64,000 bases of DNA from Albimonas marina (GCF_029223255.1 NZ_JARHUC010000003.1:186001-250000), one strand, 5' to 3'; shown: positions 53,190 to 62,314, counted from the first letter of the stretch. Translations and numbers: made by a program. Notes: a model not told the origin generated them from the letters alone.

Positions 53190-54329
53190 TTAGCCGTCCT
53201 CAAGATGCAGGAGCAAGCCGAGGGCGAGCAACGTCATCGCGACCGGCGGGATCCAGGCCGCCAGCGGGGCCGCGATCGCCCCCGATCCGCCGAAGGCCTG
53301 GGTCACGTTGGCGAGGAAGAAATAGGCCAGCCCCGTGCCGATCGCCCCCAGCGCCATCAGCCCCAGGCCGCCGAATCGCACGTGGCGCATCGAGAAGGCC
53401 GCCCCGATCAGCACCATCGCCGGCAGCAGCAGCGGCAGCGCCAGCTGCGCCTGCCAGTGCATCCGGTGACGCGCGGCCGAGACGCCGGCCGCCTCCAGCC
53501 CCTTGATGAAGCCGGGCAGCGCCCAGAACGAGATCGTGCCGGGGGAGGCGAAGCTCTCCAGGATCTGGGCGCGGGTCAGGTCGGTGGGCAGGGTCAGCTG
53601 CTCGAGGTCGGTCCAGCCCATGGCGGGGACGGAGTCGAGGTCGCCCGGCGCGCCCCGCGCGGGCGCCGCCGACTGGTCGAGGTCCCACTCCCGCACGTCG
53701 TAGAGGACCCAGCGCCCGGGCTCGAGCACCGCGCGCGCCGCCTCCACCCGCGCGGTCAGCCGGTCGCCCGCGGCGAAGCGGAACAGCGTGACGCGCCACA
53801 GCAGCGTGCCGTCGCCGTTGGCGCGCTGGGCGTGGACCACGGTCTGCCCCTCGCCGCTCGCCTGGCGCAGCCACAGCCCGTTTCCGGAGACGGACAGCAG
53901 GCTCGCGCGGTCCTTGATCCAGCGCGCCTCCTGCCGCTCGAACCGCTGCAGCAGCCCGGCCGAGAGCGGGTCGAGCACCGAGAAGGCCAGCACGCCCCCC
54001 AGCGCCGCCGCCCCCACCGCCGGCGCGATCAGCCGCCAGACCGAGACGCCCGCCGCCCGCGTCACCACCAGCTCCGACGACCGGGCGAGGCGGGCGAAGC
54101 AGGTCAGCGCCGCGATCAGCGTCAGGAACGGCAGGATCTCCATCATCAGCGAGGGCGCGTGCAGCAGCGACAGCTCCAGCACCTGCTCGAAGCTGGTCGA
54201 GGTGCCGGCGGAGCGGCGCATCTGCTCCACCAGGTCGACCATCACCACCAGCAGCAGCACCGCCGAGAAGGCCGCGACGAAGGCCCCCACGAAGCGCCGC
54301 ATGACGTAGAGCGAGAGCGTGCCGATCAT
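53190..54329 (-). CDS. lptG: LPS export ABC transporter permease LptG
   Basis: 379-aa inner-membrane permease; with LptF and LptB it extracts LPS from the inner membrane. Membrane segments at about 12-35, 55-85 and 285-378 flank a periplasmic jellyroll. MIGTLSLYVMRRFVGAFVAA is the typical start, and ELVVTRAAGVSVWRL the conserved coupling-helix region. Starts within the lptF stop (ATGA). Confidence 0.95.
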   Translation of the reverse strand: MIGTLSLYVMRRFVGAFVAAFSAVLLLVVMVDLVEQMRRSAGTSTSFEQVLELSLLHAPSLMMEILPFLTLIAALTCFARLARSSELVVTRAAGVSVWRLIAPAVGAAALGGVLAFSVLDPLSAGLLQRFERQEARWIKDRASLLSVSGNGLWLRQASGEGQTVVHAQRANGDGTLLWRVTLFRFAAGDRLTARVEAARAVLEPGRWVLYDVREWDLDQSAAPARGAPGDLDSVPAMGWTDLEQLTLPTDLTRAQILESFASPGTISFWALPGFIKGLEAAGVSAARHRMHWQAQLALPLLLPAMVLIGAAFSMRHVRFGGLGLMALGAIGTGLAYFFLANVTQAFGGSGAIAAPLAAWIPPVAMTLLALGLLLHLEDG

Positions 54330-55465
54330 GACGCCTCCGGGCCGGGCAGGGGGGCCTCGGCCGGCATCTGCCCGCGCCGCTTGGGCAGGCCGCGCCACAG
54401 CACCAGCAGCGCCAGCGCCGCCCCCAGCAGGGGGACCAGGTACATCAGCGGCCAGGCCATCAGGAAGGAGGAGGTCGCCGACTTCGCCGCCACCCCCAGC
54501 AGCCGGCACAGCGCCGCCAGCGCCACCCCCGCCGCCAGCCGCTTGCCGTAGCCGCGCCGCCGGAAGCCCGGCCCCAGCAGGGCCGCCATGGCGATCAGCG
54601 GCAGCGCCACGGCGTAGAGCGGGGCCGAGAGCTGCTCATGCCCCTCGGCCACGAACTCGTCGGGCTCGCGCCCGTCCAGCATCGCCACGCTCGGGGCGAT
54701 CAGGTCGAAGAAATAGTACTCCGACGGCTTCAGCCGCCGCGAGTCGCCCGTCTGCATCAGCGGCGCGAGGTCGTAGACCAGCTTGTCGAAGGCGAGGACC
54801 GAGAGGGTGCGCTGCTCGCGGTCGTAGCGCTGCACCGCGCCCTCGAACATCACCAGGCGCGGCCCCGCCTCGGTGCGCACAAGGGCGGCGCGCTGGGCGG
54901 TGTAGGTCGCCCGCGCGTCGTCGTCGCGGTCGTCCTGCACGAACAGCCCCGCCATCTGCCCGTCGCGCCCCGCGCGGCGCACGTAGACGGTGACGTCGTC
55001 GGCGGGGTTGAGGAACTCGCCCTCCCGCAGCAGGGCGCCGGCGACGTCGGCGCCGGCCTCGGCCATGCGGTCGCGCAGCTCCCGGCTGGCGGTGGGCATC
55101 AGGTAGAGGGTGACGACCGCCATCGCCGCCATCACCAGCAGGCCGAAGAGGAACACGGGCCGCGCGAGGCGCAGGCGCGACATGCCCGCGGCCATCAGCA
55201 CCACGACCTCCGAATCCTGGAACATCCGGTTCAGCGCGTAGAGCGCCGCGGCGAAGGCCGCGACCGGCAGGATCATCGAGATCACCACCGGCAGCAGCAG
55301 GGCCGCGAACTGCAGGAACACCGCCGCCGACTGGCCCGAGGCGACCACCGTCTCGATCACCCGCAGCGACTGGGTCAGCCAGACCAGCCCCAGCAGCACG
55401 AGGGAGAAGAGCCCGAAGGGCCCGAGGATCTGGGAGATCACGTATCGGGAAGCGGTTCCACGCAT
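54326..55465 (-). CDS. lptF: LPS export ABC transporter permease LptF
   Basis: 379-aa inner-membrane permease, partner of LptG. SRYVISQILGPFGLFSLVLL at the start, six transmembrane helices in two sets of three, a periplasmic jellyroll between them, and SEVVVLMAAGMSRLRLARPV as the cytoplasmic coupling helix that contacts LptB. I chose the ATG at 55465 by comparison with related proteins; the ATG at 55477 adds four residues, and neither has a strong ribosome site. Divergent from pepA, an order shared with E. coli. Confidence 0.94.
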   Translation of the reverse strand: MRGTASRYVISQILGPFGLFSLVLLGLVWLTQSLRVIETVVASGQSAAVFLQFAALLLPVVISMILPVAAFAAALYALNRMFQDSEVVVLMAAGMSRLRLARPVFLFGLLVMAAMAVVTLYLMPTASRELRDRMAEAGADVAGALLREGEFLNPADDVTVYVRRAGRDGQMAGLFVQDDRDDDARATYTAQRAALVRTEAGPRLVMFEGAVQRYDREQRTLSVLAFDKLVYDLAPLMQTGDSRRLKPSEYYFFDLIAPSVAMLDGREPDEFVAEGHEQLSAPLYAVALPLIAMAALLGPGFRRRGYGKRLAAGVALAALCRLLGVAAKSATSSFLMAWPLMYLVPLLGAALALLVLWRGLPKRRGQMPAEAPLPGPEAS

Positions 55466-55908
55466 GGGCGCGAACATGCGTCGCCCGCGGGACGGAGGCA
55501 AGCGACCCGCGATCACGCCCCGCCCCCGGTCCGTGATCGGCGCCGCGCGCAGGGGCTCGCCGGAGGTCCCGCGGCCCCTGCGGCCGACGGGCGCCGGTCC
55601 CAGCCGTCGCGCAGGCGCCGCGTCGCCCGTCGCGCTCGTGGCCGGCCCCCCGCCCGCGGCGCGTCCCGGCCTCGCCGCCCGGGGCGACCGGGTCCCGCCG
55701 CCCCCGCCCGCCCCGGACGCCGACGCCCGCCGCGCGCCGCGGGCGGGGCGGAGGCGTCCCACGGGACGGCCGACGCGGCGCCTGCGCGACGGCGGGCGCC
55801 CTCTCCCGCAGCGACGTCGCGCCGCGACCCCGCGGCGCTGGCAAGCGGACGCGCCCGGGGCTAGGTCTGGGGCGACGTCATCGCAAGAAGCGCCGGGGAG
55901 GGCCGAAG
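55466..55908. repeat. Intergenic region with 21-bp inverted repeat, part of a dispersed GC-rich family
   Basis: Divergent lptF-pepA gap of 443 nt. A 21-nt sequence at 55604-55624 is repeated perfectly in inverse orientation at 55772-55792 (core GCAGGCGCCGCGTC). The same core occurs at 59241-59254, with GGCGCCGCGTCGCCCG-like sequence again near 61928. No gene; promoters for both operons must be here. Confidence 0.6.
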
Positions 55909-57399
55909 ATGAGCGCGCCGATCGAGATCGAGTTCGAGACCGAGGAAGAAGGCGCCCTGGCCGCCGCAGGCGGAACCGTCGTGGTTCTGGCGCTGGGCCC
56001 CGAGGGCCTCACCCCCGCCGCCCAGGCCGCCGACGCCGCCCTGTCGGGCGGCCTGACCCGCGCCGTCGCCGCCGCCGAGTGGAAGGGCAAGCCCGGCGAC
56101 ATGATCCGCTTCCCCGCCCCCGCCGGGCTCGCCGCCGACGCGCTGCTGCTGGTCTCGCTGGGGGCCGAGCCCTCGGTCGAGGACGCGCGCAAGGCGGGCG
56201 GCGCGATCGCCGCCGCCGTCGCGGGCAAGGCCGCGAAGAAGGGCGTCTCGATCTTCGCCGGCGGAACCGGCGCGCCCGAGATCGCCGCCGCCGTGGCCTT
56301 CGGCCTGGCGCTGCGCGGCTACACGTTCGACGTCTACAAGACGGGCGAGGACGACAAGGCCGTGCGCGGCGAGGCCACGATCTACGCCGACGCGCCCGAG
56401 AAGGTCTCCCGCGCCGCGCGCGACGACATGGCGGTGGCCGAGGGCGTGTTCTTCACCCGCGACCTGGTCAACGAGCCCGCCAATGTGCTCGGCACCGAGG
56501 AGTTCGCCGCCCGCCTCGCCGCCATGGGCGAACTGGGGCTGGAGGTCGAGATCCTCGAGGAGGCCGACCTCAAGAGCCTCGGCATGCGTGCGCTGCTGGG
56601 CGTGGGCGAAGGCTCCTGCCAGCCCTCCAAGGTCGTGGTCATGCAGTGGAAGGGCGGCGGGGACGAAGCCCCCGTGGCCCTCGTCGGCAAGGGCGTGGTC
56701 TTCGACACCGGCGGCATCTCGCTCAAGCCCGCGGGCGGCATGGAAGAGATGACCATGGACATGGGCGGCGCCGGCGTGGTGGCGGGCGTGATGCGCGCCC
56801 TGGCCCTGCGCGGCGCCAAGGCCAACGTGGTCGGCCTCGTGGGCCTCGTCGAGAACATGCCCGACGGCAAGGCGCAGCGCCCCGGCGACATCGTGAAGTC
56901 GATGAAGGGCGACACGATCGAGGTGATCAACACCGACGCCGAGGGCCGCCTCGTCCTCGCCGACGTGCTCTGGTACGCGCAGGAGCGGTTCAAGCCCGCG
57001 GTGATGATGAACTTCGCGACCCTGACGGGCGCGATGATCATCGCGCTGGGCCACCAGTACGCGGGCTATTTCGCCAACGACGACGCCTTCGCCGAGGAAT
57101 TCGGCGCGGCGGCGAGGGCGGCGGGCGAGAAGGCCTGGCGGATGCCGATGGACCCCGCCTTCGACAAGCAGATCAAGTCGCGCCTCGCCGACATCAAGAA
57201 CACCGGCGGCCGGCCCGCGGGCTCGATCACCGCGGCCCAGTTCCTCAAGCGCTTCGTCAAGGACGAGGTGCCGTGGATCCACGTCGACATCGCCGGCGTG
57301 GCGCTCCTCTCCGAGGCCACCGACCTCGCCCCTCGCGGCGCGACCGGCTGGGGCGTGCGGGCGGTGGACGCGCTGGTGAAGGGGCGCGAGAAGCGCTGA
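55909..57399 (+). CDS. pepA: Leucyl aminopeptidase (cytosol aminopeptidase, M17)
   Basis: 496-aa metallo-aminopeptidase removing N-terminal residues from peptides; in E. coli PepA also binds DNA. The C-terminal catalytic domain shows VGKGVVFDTGGISLKPAGGM, EMTMDMGGAGVVAG and the metal-binding signature NTDAEGRLVLADVLWYA. The first 160 residues form the smaller N-domain. CGGGGAGGGCCG lies before the ATG. holC follows 217 nt downstream with a tandem repeat between them. Confidence 0.96.
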   Translation: MSAPIEIEFETEEEGALAAAGGTVVVLALGPEGLTPAAQAADAALSGGLTRAVAAAEWKGKPGDMIRFPAPAGLAADALLLVSLGAEPSVEDARKAGGAIAAAVAGKAAKKGVSIFAGGTGAPEIAAAVAFGLALRGYTFDVYKTGEDDKAVRGEATIYADAPEKVSRAARDDMAVAEGVFFTRDLVNEPANVLGTEEFAARLAAMGELGLEVEILEEADLKSLGMRALLGVGEGSCQPSKVVVMQWKGGGDEAPVALVGKGVVFDTGGISLKPAGGMEEMTMDMGGAGVVAGVMRALALRGAKANVVGLVGLVENMPDGKAQRPGDIVKSMKGDTIEVINTDAEGRLVLADVLWYAQERFKPAVMMNFATLTGAMIIALGHQYAGYFANDDAFAEEFGAAARAAGEKAWRMPMDPAFDKQIKSRLADIKNTGGRPAGSITAAQFLKRFVKDEVPWIHVDIAGVALLSEATDLAPRGATGWGVRAVDALVKGREKR

Positions 57400-57473
57400 G
57401 GCCCCGCCCTCCGGGGCAGGGCGGTGGTCCCGGGGGGCGTCGAGCCCCCCTCGACCGCGCCGGGCCTGTCGAG

Positions 57474-57581
57474 CCCGGCCAGCCCGCATCTGACGGAGCG
57501 CCCGGCCGGCCTGCATCTGGCGGAGCGCCCGGCCGGCCCGCAACGAACGACGCGCCCGGCCGGCCCCCGCCGTCCGGGGCG
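57474..57581 (+). repeat. Four-unit 27-nt minisatellite between pepA and holC
   Basis: Units at 57474-57500, 57501-57527, 57528-57554 and 57555-57581 each begin CCCGGCC(A/G)GCC and end in a G(A/C)GCG-like tail; units 1 and 2 differ at three positions, units 3 and 4 diverge in the second half. 27 is a multiple of three, but the region has no supported start codon and is taken as non-coding. It sits 36 nt before the holC start. Confidence 0.75.
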
Positions 57582-57616
57582 CCCCGCGCGGCGAAGATCG
57601 AGAAGGCGGACCGAGG

Positions 57617-58087
57617 ATGGCCGAGGCCTGGTTCTACCACCTGACCGACATCGCGCTCGAGGCGGCGGCCCCCGACATCCTCGAGAAGTGCCTCTCCCGC
57701 GGCTGGCGGGTCTGCGTGCGCGCGGGCTCGACGGCGCGGGTCTCGGCGCTGAACCGCCACCTGTGGGTCTGGCGCGAGGAGTCCTTCCTCCCCCATGGCG
57801 CCCCCGAGGACGGCTACGCCGAGGCCCAGCCCATCTACCTCACCGCGGGACGCGAGACGCCCAACCGCCCCGACGTGCTGATGCTGGTCGACGGCGCCGC
57901 CCCCGACGTGCCGGAGTTCGCGAACTTCGAGCGCGTGGTGCTGATGTTCGACGACGCCGACGCCCCCGCCAAGGACCGCGCCCGCGCCGCCTGGCGCGAG
58001 GTCTCCTCGACCGGCATGAAGGCCGTCTACTGGGCCCGGGACGGCGGCCGCTGGGTGAAGCGCGCCGAGAGCGGCGGCGGCGCCTGA
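57617..58087 (+). CDS. holC: DNA polymerase III chi subunit HolC
   Basis: 156-aa clamp-loader accessory protein that links the DNA polymerase III holoenzyme to SSB. AEAWFYHLTDIALEAAAPDI at the N-terminus, then SRGWRVCVRAGSTARVSALN, LWVWREESFLPHG and the C-terminal VVLMFDDADAPAKDRARAAW are typical of alphaproteobacterial HolC. It follows pepA, as in E. coli. Confidence 0.93.
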   Translation: MAEAWFYHLTDIALEAAAPDILEKCLSRGWRVCVRAGSTARVSALNRHLWVWREESFLPHGAPEDGYAEAQPIYLTAGRETPNRPDVLMLVDGAAPDVPEFANFERVVLMFDDADAPAKDRARAAWREVSSTGMKAVYWARDGGRWVKRAESGGGA

Positions 58088-58373
58088 GCCGCCGGACGCC
58101 TCCGCGGCCCCCTGGCCCCCTGCGCATCTCCACGCCCCGCAGCGTCGTCTCCCGCGGCGCTCGCCCCCTCTGAGCTCCCCGCTCCGGCGCAGGCGGCGCG
58201 ACCTGCGCCGACTCTCTCCCGGCCCCCGGCCTGCGCTCCGTCTCGCGTCCCGCGCCGCGCCGCCCCGTCGCCGGATCGTCGCGCCCGCGTCATCCGCCCG
58301 TCGCGCAACGGCGTCGATATCCGCCCGCGAAATCCGCCACACTGCGCCCACCCGAATCCCAGGAGCCTGCGCC

Positions 58374-59183
58374 ATGACCCTCGTCCTCGGGGCCGCGATG
58401 ATGACGGCCGAGATCCCCGACCACGTCGACTGGCTGCGCGAGCGCGACCGCGACCTCGAGATCCAGGACTGGTTCCTGCCCGCCGCGCTCGAGGATCCCG
58501 CGCCGCTGGTCGCGGCCGCGATGAAGGCGCTCGACGGTTGGTCCGGGCGCCTGGGCATCCACGGGCCCTTCTTCGACGTGAACCTCGCCGCCTTCGACCC
58601 CGAGGCCCGCGACTTCGCCCGCCGCCGCCTGCTGCAGGGGCTGGAGGCGGCGGGGCGGCTGGGGGCGACGCAGATGGTCGCCCACTCGCCCTTCTCCGCC
58701 TGGCACCACGACAACCTCCCCCTGATGCCCGGCGGGCGCGAGGGGCTGATCGCGCGCGCCGCCGAGCTGCTGGCCCCGGTGCTGGCGCGCGCCGAGGAGC
58801 TGGGCGTGGAGCTGGTGATCGAGAACGTCGAGGACCTCGACCCCGCCGACCGCGTCGCGCTGGTCGACGCGCTGGCGCCGGGGCCGGCCTGGGTCTCGCT
58901 CGACACCGGCCACGCCGAGTATGCCCATGTCGCCCGCGGCGGGCGGCCGGTGGACTTCCACGTCCTCGCCGCCGGCGCGCGGCTTCGCCACGTGCACCTG
59001 CAGGACGTCGACGGGGCCGGCGACCGCCACTGGGCGCCCGGCCGCGGCCGCATCGCCTGGGCGCCGCTGTTCGAGGCGCTCGCGGCCCACGCCCCCGAGG
59101 CCCGCCTGATCCTCGAGCTCAAGGACCGCGCCGACCTGCCCGAGGGCGCGCGCCACCTGACCGGCCTCGGCCTCGCCGTCTGA
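58374..59183 (+). CDS. TIM-barrel sugar phosphate isomerase/epimerase-like protein
   Basis: 269-aa protein of the xylose-isomerase-like AP endonuclease 2 fold. LGIHGPFFDVNLAAFDPEAR, QMVAHSPFSAWHH, VELVIENVEDLDPADRVALV, SLDTGHAEYAHV and LRHVHLQDVDGAGDRH show the metal-binding barrel pattern (Glu, Asp, His). Which sugar it handles, or whether it is an isomerase at all, cannot be told from sequence. GGAG lies before the ATG. The next gene is an amidohydrolase 329 nt downstream. Confidence 0.85.
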   Translation: MTLVLGAAMMTAEIPDHVDWLRERDRDLEIQDWFLPAALEDPAPLVAAAMKALDGWSGRLGIHGPFFDVNLAAFDPEARDFARRRLLQGLEAAGRLGATQMVAHSPFSAWHHDNLPLMPGGREGLIARAAELLAPVLARAEELGVELVIENVEDLDPADRVALVDALAPGPAWVSLDTGHAEYAHVARGGRPVDFHVLAAGARLRHVHLQDVDGAGDRHWAPGRGRIAWAPLFEALAAHAPEARLILELKDRADLPEGARHLTGLGLAV

Positions 59184-59277
59184 GCGCCCGGCGCAGGCGC
59201 GGCCGTCCGCTTGGCCGCGCGGCGCCCTCTCCCCGACGACGCAGGCGCCGCGTCGGCCGTCGCGCCCCGCCCGCAGC

Positions 59278-59301
59278 TTCCGCCCGCGGCGCGGGGCGGG
59301 C
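59278..59301. repeat. GC-rich dispersed repeat copy
   Basis: Exact 24-nt match to 2487-2510 (core TTCCGCCCGCGGCGCGGG); an 18-nt core recurs at 61961-61978. Self-complementary around CCGCGG. Lies in the 329-nt gap between the TIM-barrel gene and the amidohydrolase. Confidence 0.55.
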
Positions 59302-59512
59302 GGGGTCGCCTGGCGCCGGCGTCTCCGACCGGCGACCGGGGGGCCGGGCGCCGACCTCCGCCGCGCGCCGCGGGCTCAGGGCGTCGGCCGGGCGCGCGGG
59401 TCGACGCGGCGCTCCCGCCGCGGGACGCCGCCGCCGCTCCTCCCGGTTCCCTCTCCCGCGGCTTCCCTCTAGCGTGGCGCCCGCCCTTCCTCCCAGCCGC
59501 CGGAGCCCCTCC

Positions 59513-60730
59513 GTGACCGACCTGCTCATCGAAAACGCCCTGCTCCCCGACGGGACCCGCGCCGCCGCCATCGCCGTGAGCGGCGGGCGGATCGAGGCGA
59601 TCCTGCCCCCGGGCGCGCCCCGTCCGCAGGCGGGCGAGACGGCGGACGTCGGCGGCCGCCTCGTCGCGCCGGGCTTCGTCGAGGGGCACATCCACCTCGA
59701 CACCTCCTTCTGGGGCGACGCCTGGTTCCCCTACAAGCCCTGCACCGACGGCTTCGACGTCCACGAGCGCGTGGCCTTCCAGCACGAGAACCTGGCCGAG
59801 GCCGCGCCGCTGGCCGTGCGCGCGCGCAACCAGCTCGAGCTCTGCCTCGCGCAGGGCTCGACCCGCATGCGCAGCCACGTGATGATCGACCTGACCGTCG
59901 GCCTGGGCCACGTCGAGACGCTGCTCGCGGTGCGCGAGGAATACGCCGGCCTCATCGACCTCCAGCTCTGCGCCTTCCCCCAGAACGGCATCCTGCACTC
60001 GCCCGGCGTGGCCGAGATGATGGACGAGGCGATGGGCATGGGCTGCGACGTGGTCGGCGGGCTCGACCCCGCCACCTTCGACCGCGACGTCGAGGGGCAC
60101 CTGAACGTCGTATTCGAGATCGCCGAGCGGCGCGGCGCCCCCATCGACATCCACCTGCACGACCACGGCACGCTCGGCGTCTTCGAGATCGAGCGGATCT
60201 GCGAGCGCACCGTCGCCGCCGGGATGCAGGGGCGCGTCGGCGTCTCCCACGCCTACGGACTGGGCGACGTCGATCCGGGCGCCCAGCGCAAGGCGGCCGA
60301 CCGGCTGGCCGCGGCGGGGGTGGCGATCATGACCACCGCCCCCGGCGCGCACGGCTTCCCGCCCGTCGCGATCCTGCGCGAGGCGGGGGCGACGGTCTGG
60401 TCGGGCTGCGACAACATCCGCGACAGCTGGTCCCCCTACGGCGACGGCGACATGCTGGGGCGGGCGCAGATGATCGGCTACCGCTCCGGCTTAAGGACCG
60501 ACGCCGAGCTCGCCGCCGCCTTCGACATCGTCACCGAGGCGGGCGCGAAGGTCCTGGGCCTGACCGACTACGGCCTGCGCGCGGGCGCCGCGGCCGATTT
60601 CGTCACCATCCCCGCCGCCCACGTGCCCGAGGCGGTCGCCGGCGCCCCCGGGGGCCGCGAGGTGTGGAAGAACGGCCGCCGCATCGCCCGCGACGGCCGG
60701 CTGCTGCCGGAGCTCTCCCGCCTCGGCTGA
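59513..60730 (+). CDS. Amidohydrolase family protein, cytosine deaminase-like
   Basis: 405-aa metal-dependent hydrolase. Metal-binding HxH in PGFVEGHIHLDTSFWGDAW, then IHLHDHGTLGVFEIER, VGVSHAYGLGDVD, and the catalytic Asp region WSGCDNIRDSWSPYGDGDML place it in the cytosine deaminase/isoguanine-like subgroup of the amidohydrolase superfamily. Composite-barrel beta strands at both ends are present. The start is GTG at 59513 (VTDLLIENALLPDGT) after GGAG. Substrate is uncertain; the neighbouring TIM-barrel protein gives no clear hint. Confidence 0.87.
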   Translation: MTDLLIENALLPDGTRAAAIAVSGGRIEAILPPGAPRPQAGETADVGGRLVAPGFVEGHIHLDTSFWGDAWFPYKPCTDGFDVHERVAFQHENLAEAAPLAVRARNQLELCLAQGSTRMRSHVMIDLTVGLGHVETLLAVREEYAGLIDLQLCAFPQNGILHSPGVAEMMDEAMGMGCDVVGGLDPATFDRDVEGHLNVVFEIAERRGAPIDIHLHDHGTLGVFEIERICERTVAAGMQGRVGVSHAYGLGDVDPGAQRKAADRLAAAGVAIMTTAPGAHGFPPVAILREAGATVWSGCDNIRDSWSPYGDGDMLGRAQMIGYRSGLRTDAELAAAFDIVTEAGAKVLGLTDYGLRAGAAADFVTIPAAHVPEAVAGAPGGREVWKNGRRIARDGRLLPELSRLG

Positions 60731-60785
60731 GCGCGCGGCCGGGCCCCGGCGCCTCCGGGCGCCGGGCTCGCCCGGCCGTGGGGGA

Positions 60786-61376
60786 TCAGGGCGTGAGCGT
60801 CATCCGGTCGCCCTCCACCGTCACGCGGGAGAAGCGCTCGAGGAAATCCATCCCCATCAGGGAGGAGAACAGGTCCCCCTCCGAGACCGAGGCGCGGAAG
60901 CGCTGCGCCTCGACGTCGCCCAGGCGCAGACGCTCCAGCCGGATCGGGGCCAGGCGCACCTCGCCGTTGGCGGTCTTGGCGCGGCCGGAATAGACGAGGT
61001 CCCCCGGGTCGAAGCCCGCGCGCCGGGCGTCGGCGGCGGTCAGCACCACGCCCGAGGCGCCGGTGTCGACCATGAACACGATGTCGACGTCGTTGACCTC
61101 GGCGCGCACCCGGAAATGCCCGTCGGGGCTGCGCGGGGCCACGATCTCGCCCGCCGAGGTCACCCGCGAGGGCGCCGAGGAGAACGAGGCCGCCAGATCC
61201 TCGCGCAACCCGTAGACGGCGACGAAGCCGATGAAGATCAGCCCCCACAGCAGCGCGTCGCGCAGCCCCGTCCCCATCCGCCCGCGATAGACCGTGGCCA
61301 CGCCCGTGACGACCACCGCCAGAAGCAGGACCAGGTAGACCAGGCGCTCCAGCGCGATGCCGTCGAATGCGTCCAT
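60786..61376 (-). CDS. Membrane-anchored retropepsin-like aspartic protease (TIGR02281 type)
   Basis: 196-aa protein. Two hydrophobic segments at the N-terminus (LVYLVLLLAVVVTGVATVYR and LLWGLIFIGFVAVYGL, about residues 11-57) anchor a periplasmic retropepsin domain with the catalytic VFMVDTGASGVVLTAADARR (Asp in DTGAS near residue 104) and the family SLMGMDFLERFSR. One Asp per chain, so it would act as a dimer. Its substrate is unknown. A weak ribosome site precedes the ATG. Convergent with the amidohydrolase. Confidence 0.88.
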   Translation of the reverse strand: MDAFDGIALERLVYLVLLLAVVVTGVATVYRGRMGTGLRDALLWGLIFIGFVAVYGLREDLAASFSSAPSRVTSAGEIVAPRSPDGHFRVRAEVNDVDIVFMVDTGASGVVLTAADARRAGFDPGDLVYSGRAKTANGEVRLAPIRLERLRLGDVEAQRFRASVSEGDLFSSLMGMDFLERFSRVTVEGDRMTLTP

Positions 61377-61553
61377 GCGGGAGAATGTCGGGTGCGCGGC
61401 GCCCGAAGGCAAGCGCGCTGCGCGCGATGGCGCGCAGGCGCCCGCCCGGCCCGCGATCCCCACGCTTCCGCGGGCGGCCGCGGGGGCATAGACTTGGCCC
61501 CCCGCGGCGGCGCGCACCCGCGACGCGGCGGCGAGGGACAGGGGAGGATCGGA

Positions 61554-61907
61554 ATGCAAGGTCTCAAGCGCGTGTTCGAGGCGCTGCCGGCGCTGACGCC
61601 CATCGCGGGCGCGACGCTGCGCCGGATCTCGGGCGAACAGGCGATGATCCAGCACGCGATCGTCGAGAAGGGCCTGTCGCTGCCGCCCCACAGCCACCCC
61701 AACGAGCAGTTCACCATCGTGCTCTCGGGCCGCCTGCGCCTGACGGTGGGCCATCCGGGCGAGACCACGGTCTACGAGGTCGGCCCCGGCGACCTGCTGC
61801 ACCTGCCCGGCGGCGTGCCCCATGCCATCGAGGCGCTGGAGGATTCGGTCGCCCTCGACGTCTTCGCCCCGCCCTCGGAGACCACCGGCCTCGACGCCAA
61901 GAGCTGA
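61554..61907 (+). CDS. Cupin domain protein
   Basis: 117-aa single-domain cupin. Metal ligands: LPPHSHPNEQFTIVLSGRL (G-x5-H-x-H-x3-E, about residues 44-53) and the second motif GDLLHLPGGVPHAIEA. Such proteins are often metal-binding isomerases or sensors; no specific function can be assigned. GGGGAGGATC precedes the ATG. Followed by a GC-rich repeat copy at 61961. Confidence 0.88.
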   Translation: MQGLKRVFEALPALTPIAGATLRRISGEQAMIQHAIVEKGLSLPPHSHPNEQFTIVLSGRLRLTVGHPGETTVYEVGPGDLLHLPGGVPHAIEALEDSVALDVFAPPSETTGLDAKS

Positions 61908-62025
61908 CGGGCGCGCCCCGGGCCCCGGGCGCCGCGTCGCCCGCGCGCCCGGCCGGACCGTTCCGCCCGCGGCGCGGGTCGCCCGGGGCGCCGGGCCGGA
62001 CCCGCGCCGGCCGCCGCCGCCGCGC

Positions 62026-62277
62026 TCAGCGGCTGCGCAGCGCCTCGATCAGCTCGGCCTTCTTCATCGTCGAGCGGCCGGAGACGTCGAGCTCGCGCGC
62101 CCGCGCCCTCAGCTCGTCCACGGTCCAGTCCTCGTAGGGCGGCGCCTTGCCGCCCCTGGCCGAGGGCTTGTCGCCGGCGGCCTTCGCGTTGGCGATGCGC
62201 GCCGCCTTCTCCTTGCTCGCGCCCTCCTCGCGCAGGGCTTCGTAGGTGCTCTGGTCCTTGATGCTCGATCGCGCCAT
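62026..62277 (-). CDS. Small Rho N-terminal/SAP-like domain protein
   Basis: 83-aa basic protein. The C-terminal half (WTVDELRARARELDVSGRST, then MKKAELIEALRSR) is a Rho-N/SAP-like helix-extended-loop-helix that can bind nucleic acid. The N-terminal half (MARSSIKDQSTYEALREEGA, SKEKAARIANAKA) matches the DUF7218-type partner seen with it. GGAGG precedes the ATG. No toxin or phage neighbour; the role is unknown. Confidence 0.85.
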   Translation of the reverse strand: MARSSIKDQSTYEALREEGASKEKAARIANAKAAGDKPSARGGKAPPYEDWTVDELRARARELDVSGRSTMKKAELIEALRSR

Positions 62278-62314
62278 CGGGGCCTCCTGTCCGGCGATCC
62301 CCCCGGCGGATGAG

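Noticed and set aside
49397-53506. 1369-codon plus-strand open frame
   Set aside because: Opposes the conserved lptD-surA-pdxA operon; its sequence is a frame-reversed shadow with no family motif.
57424-58173. Open frame translating the 27-nt minisatellite as a nine-residue repeat protein
   Set aside because: It overlaps holC in another frame, has no start signal, and holC is a well-conserved gene; the repeat is treated as non-coding.
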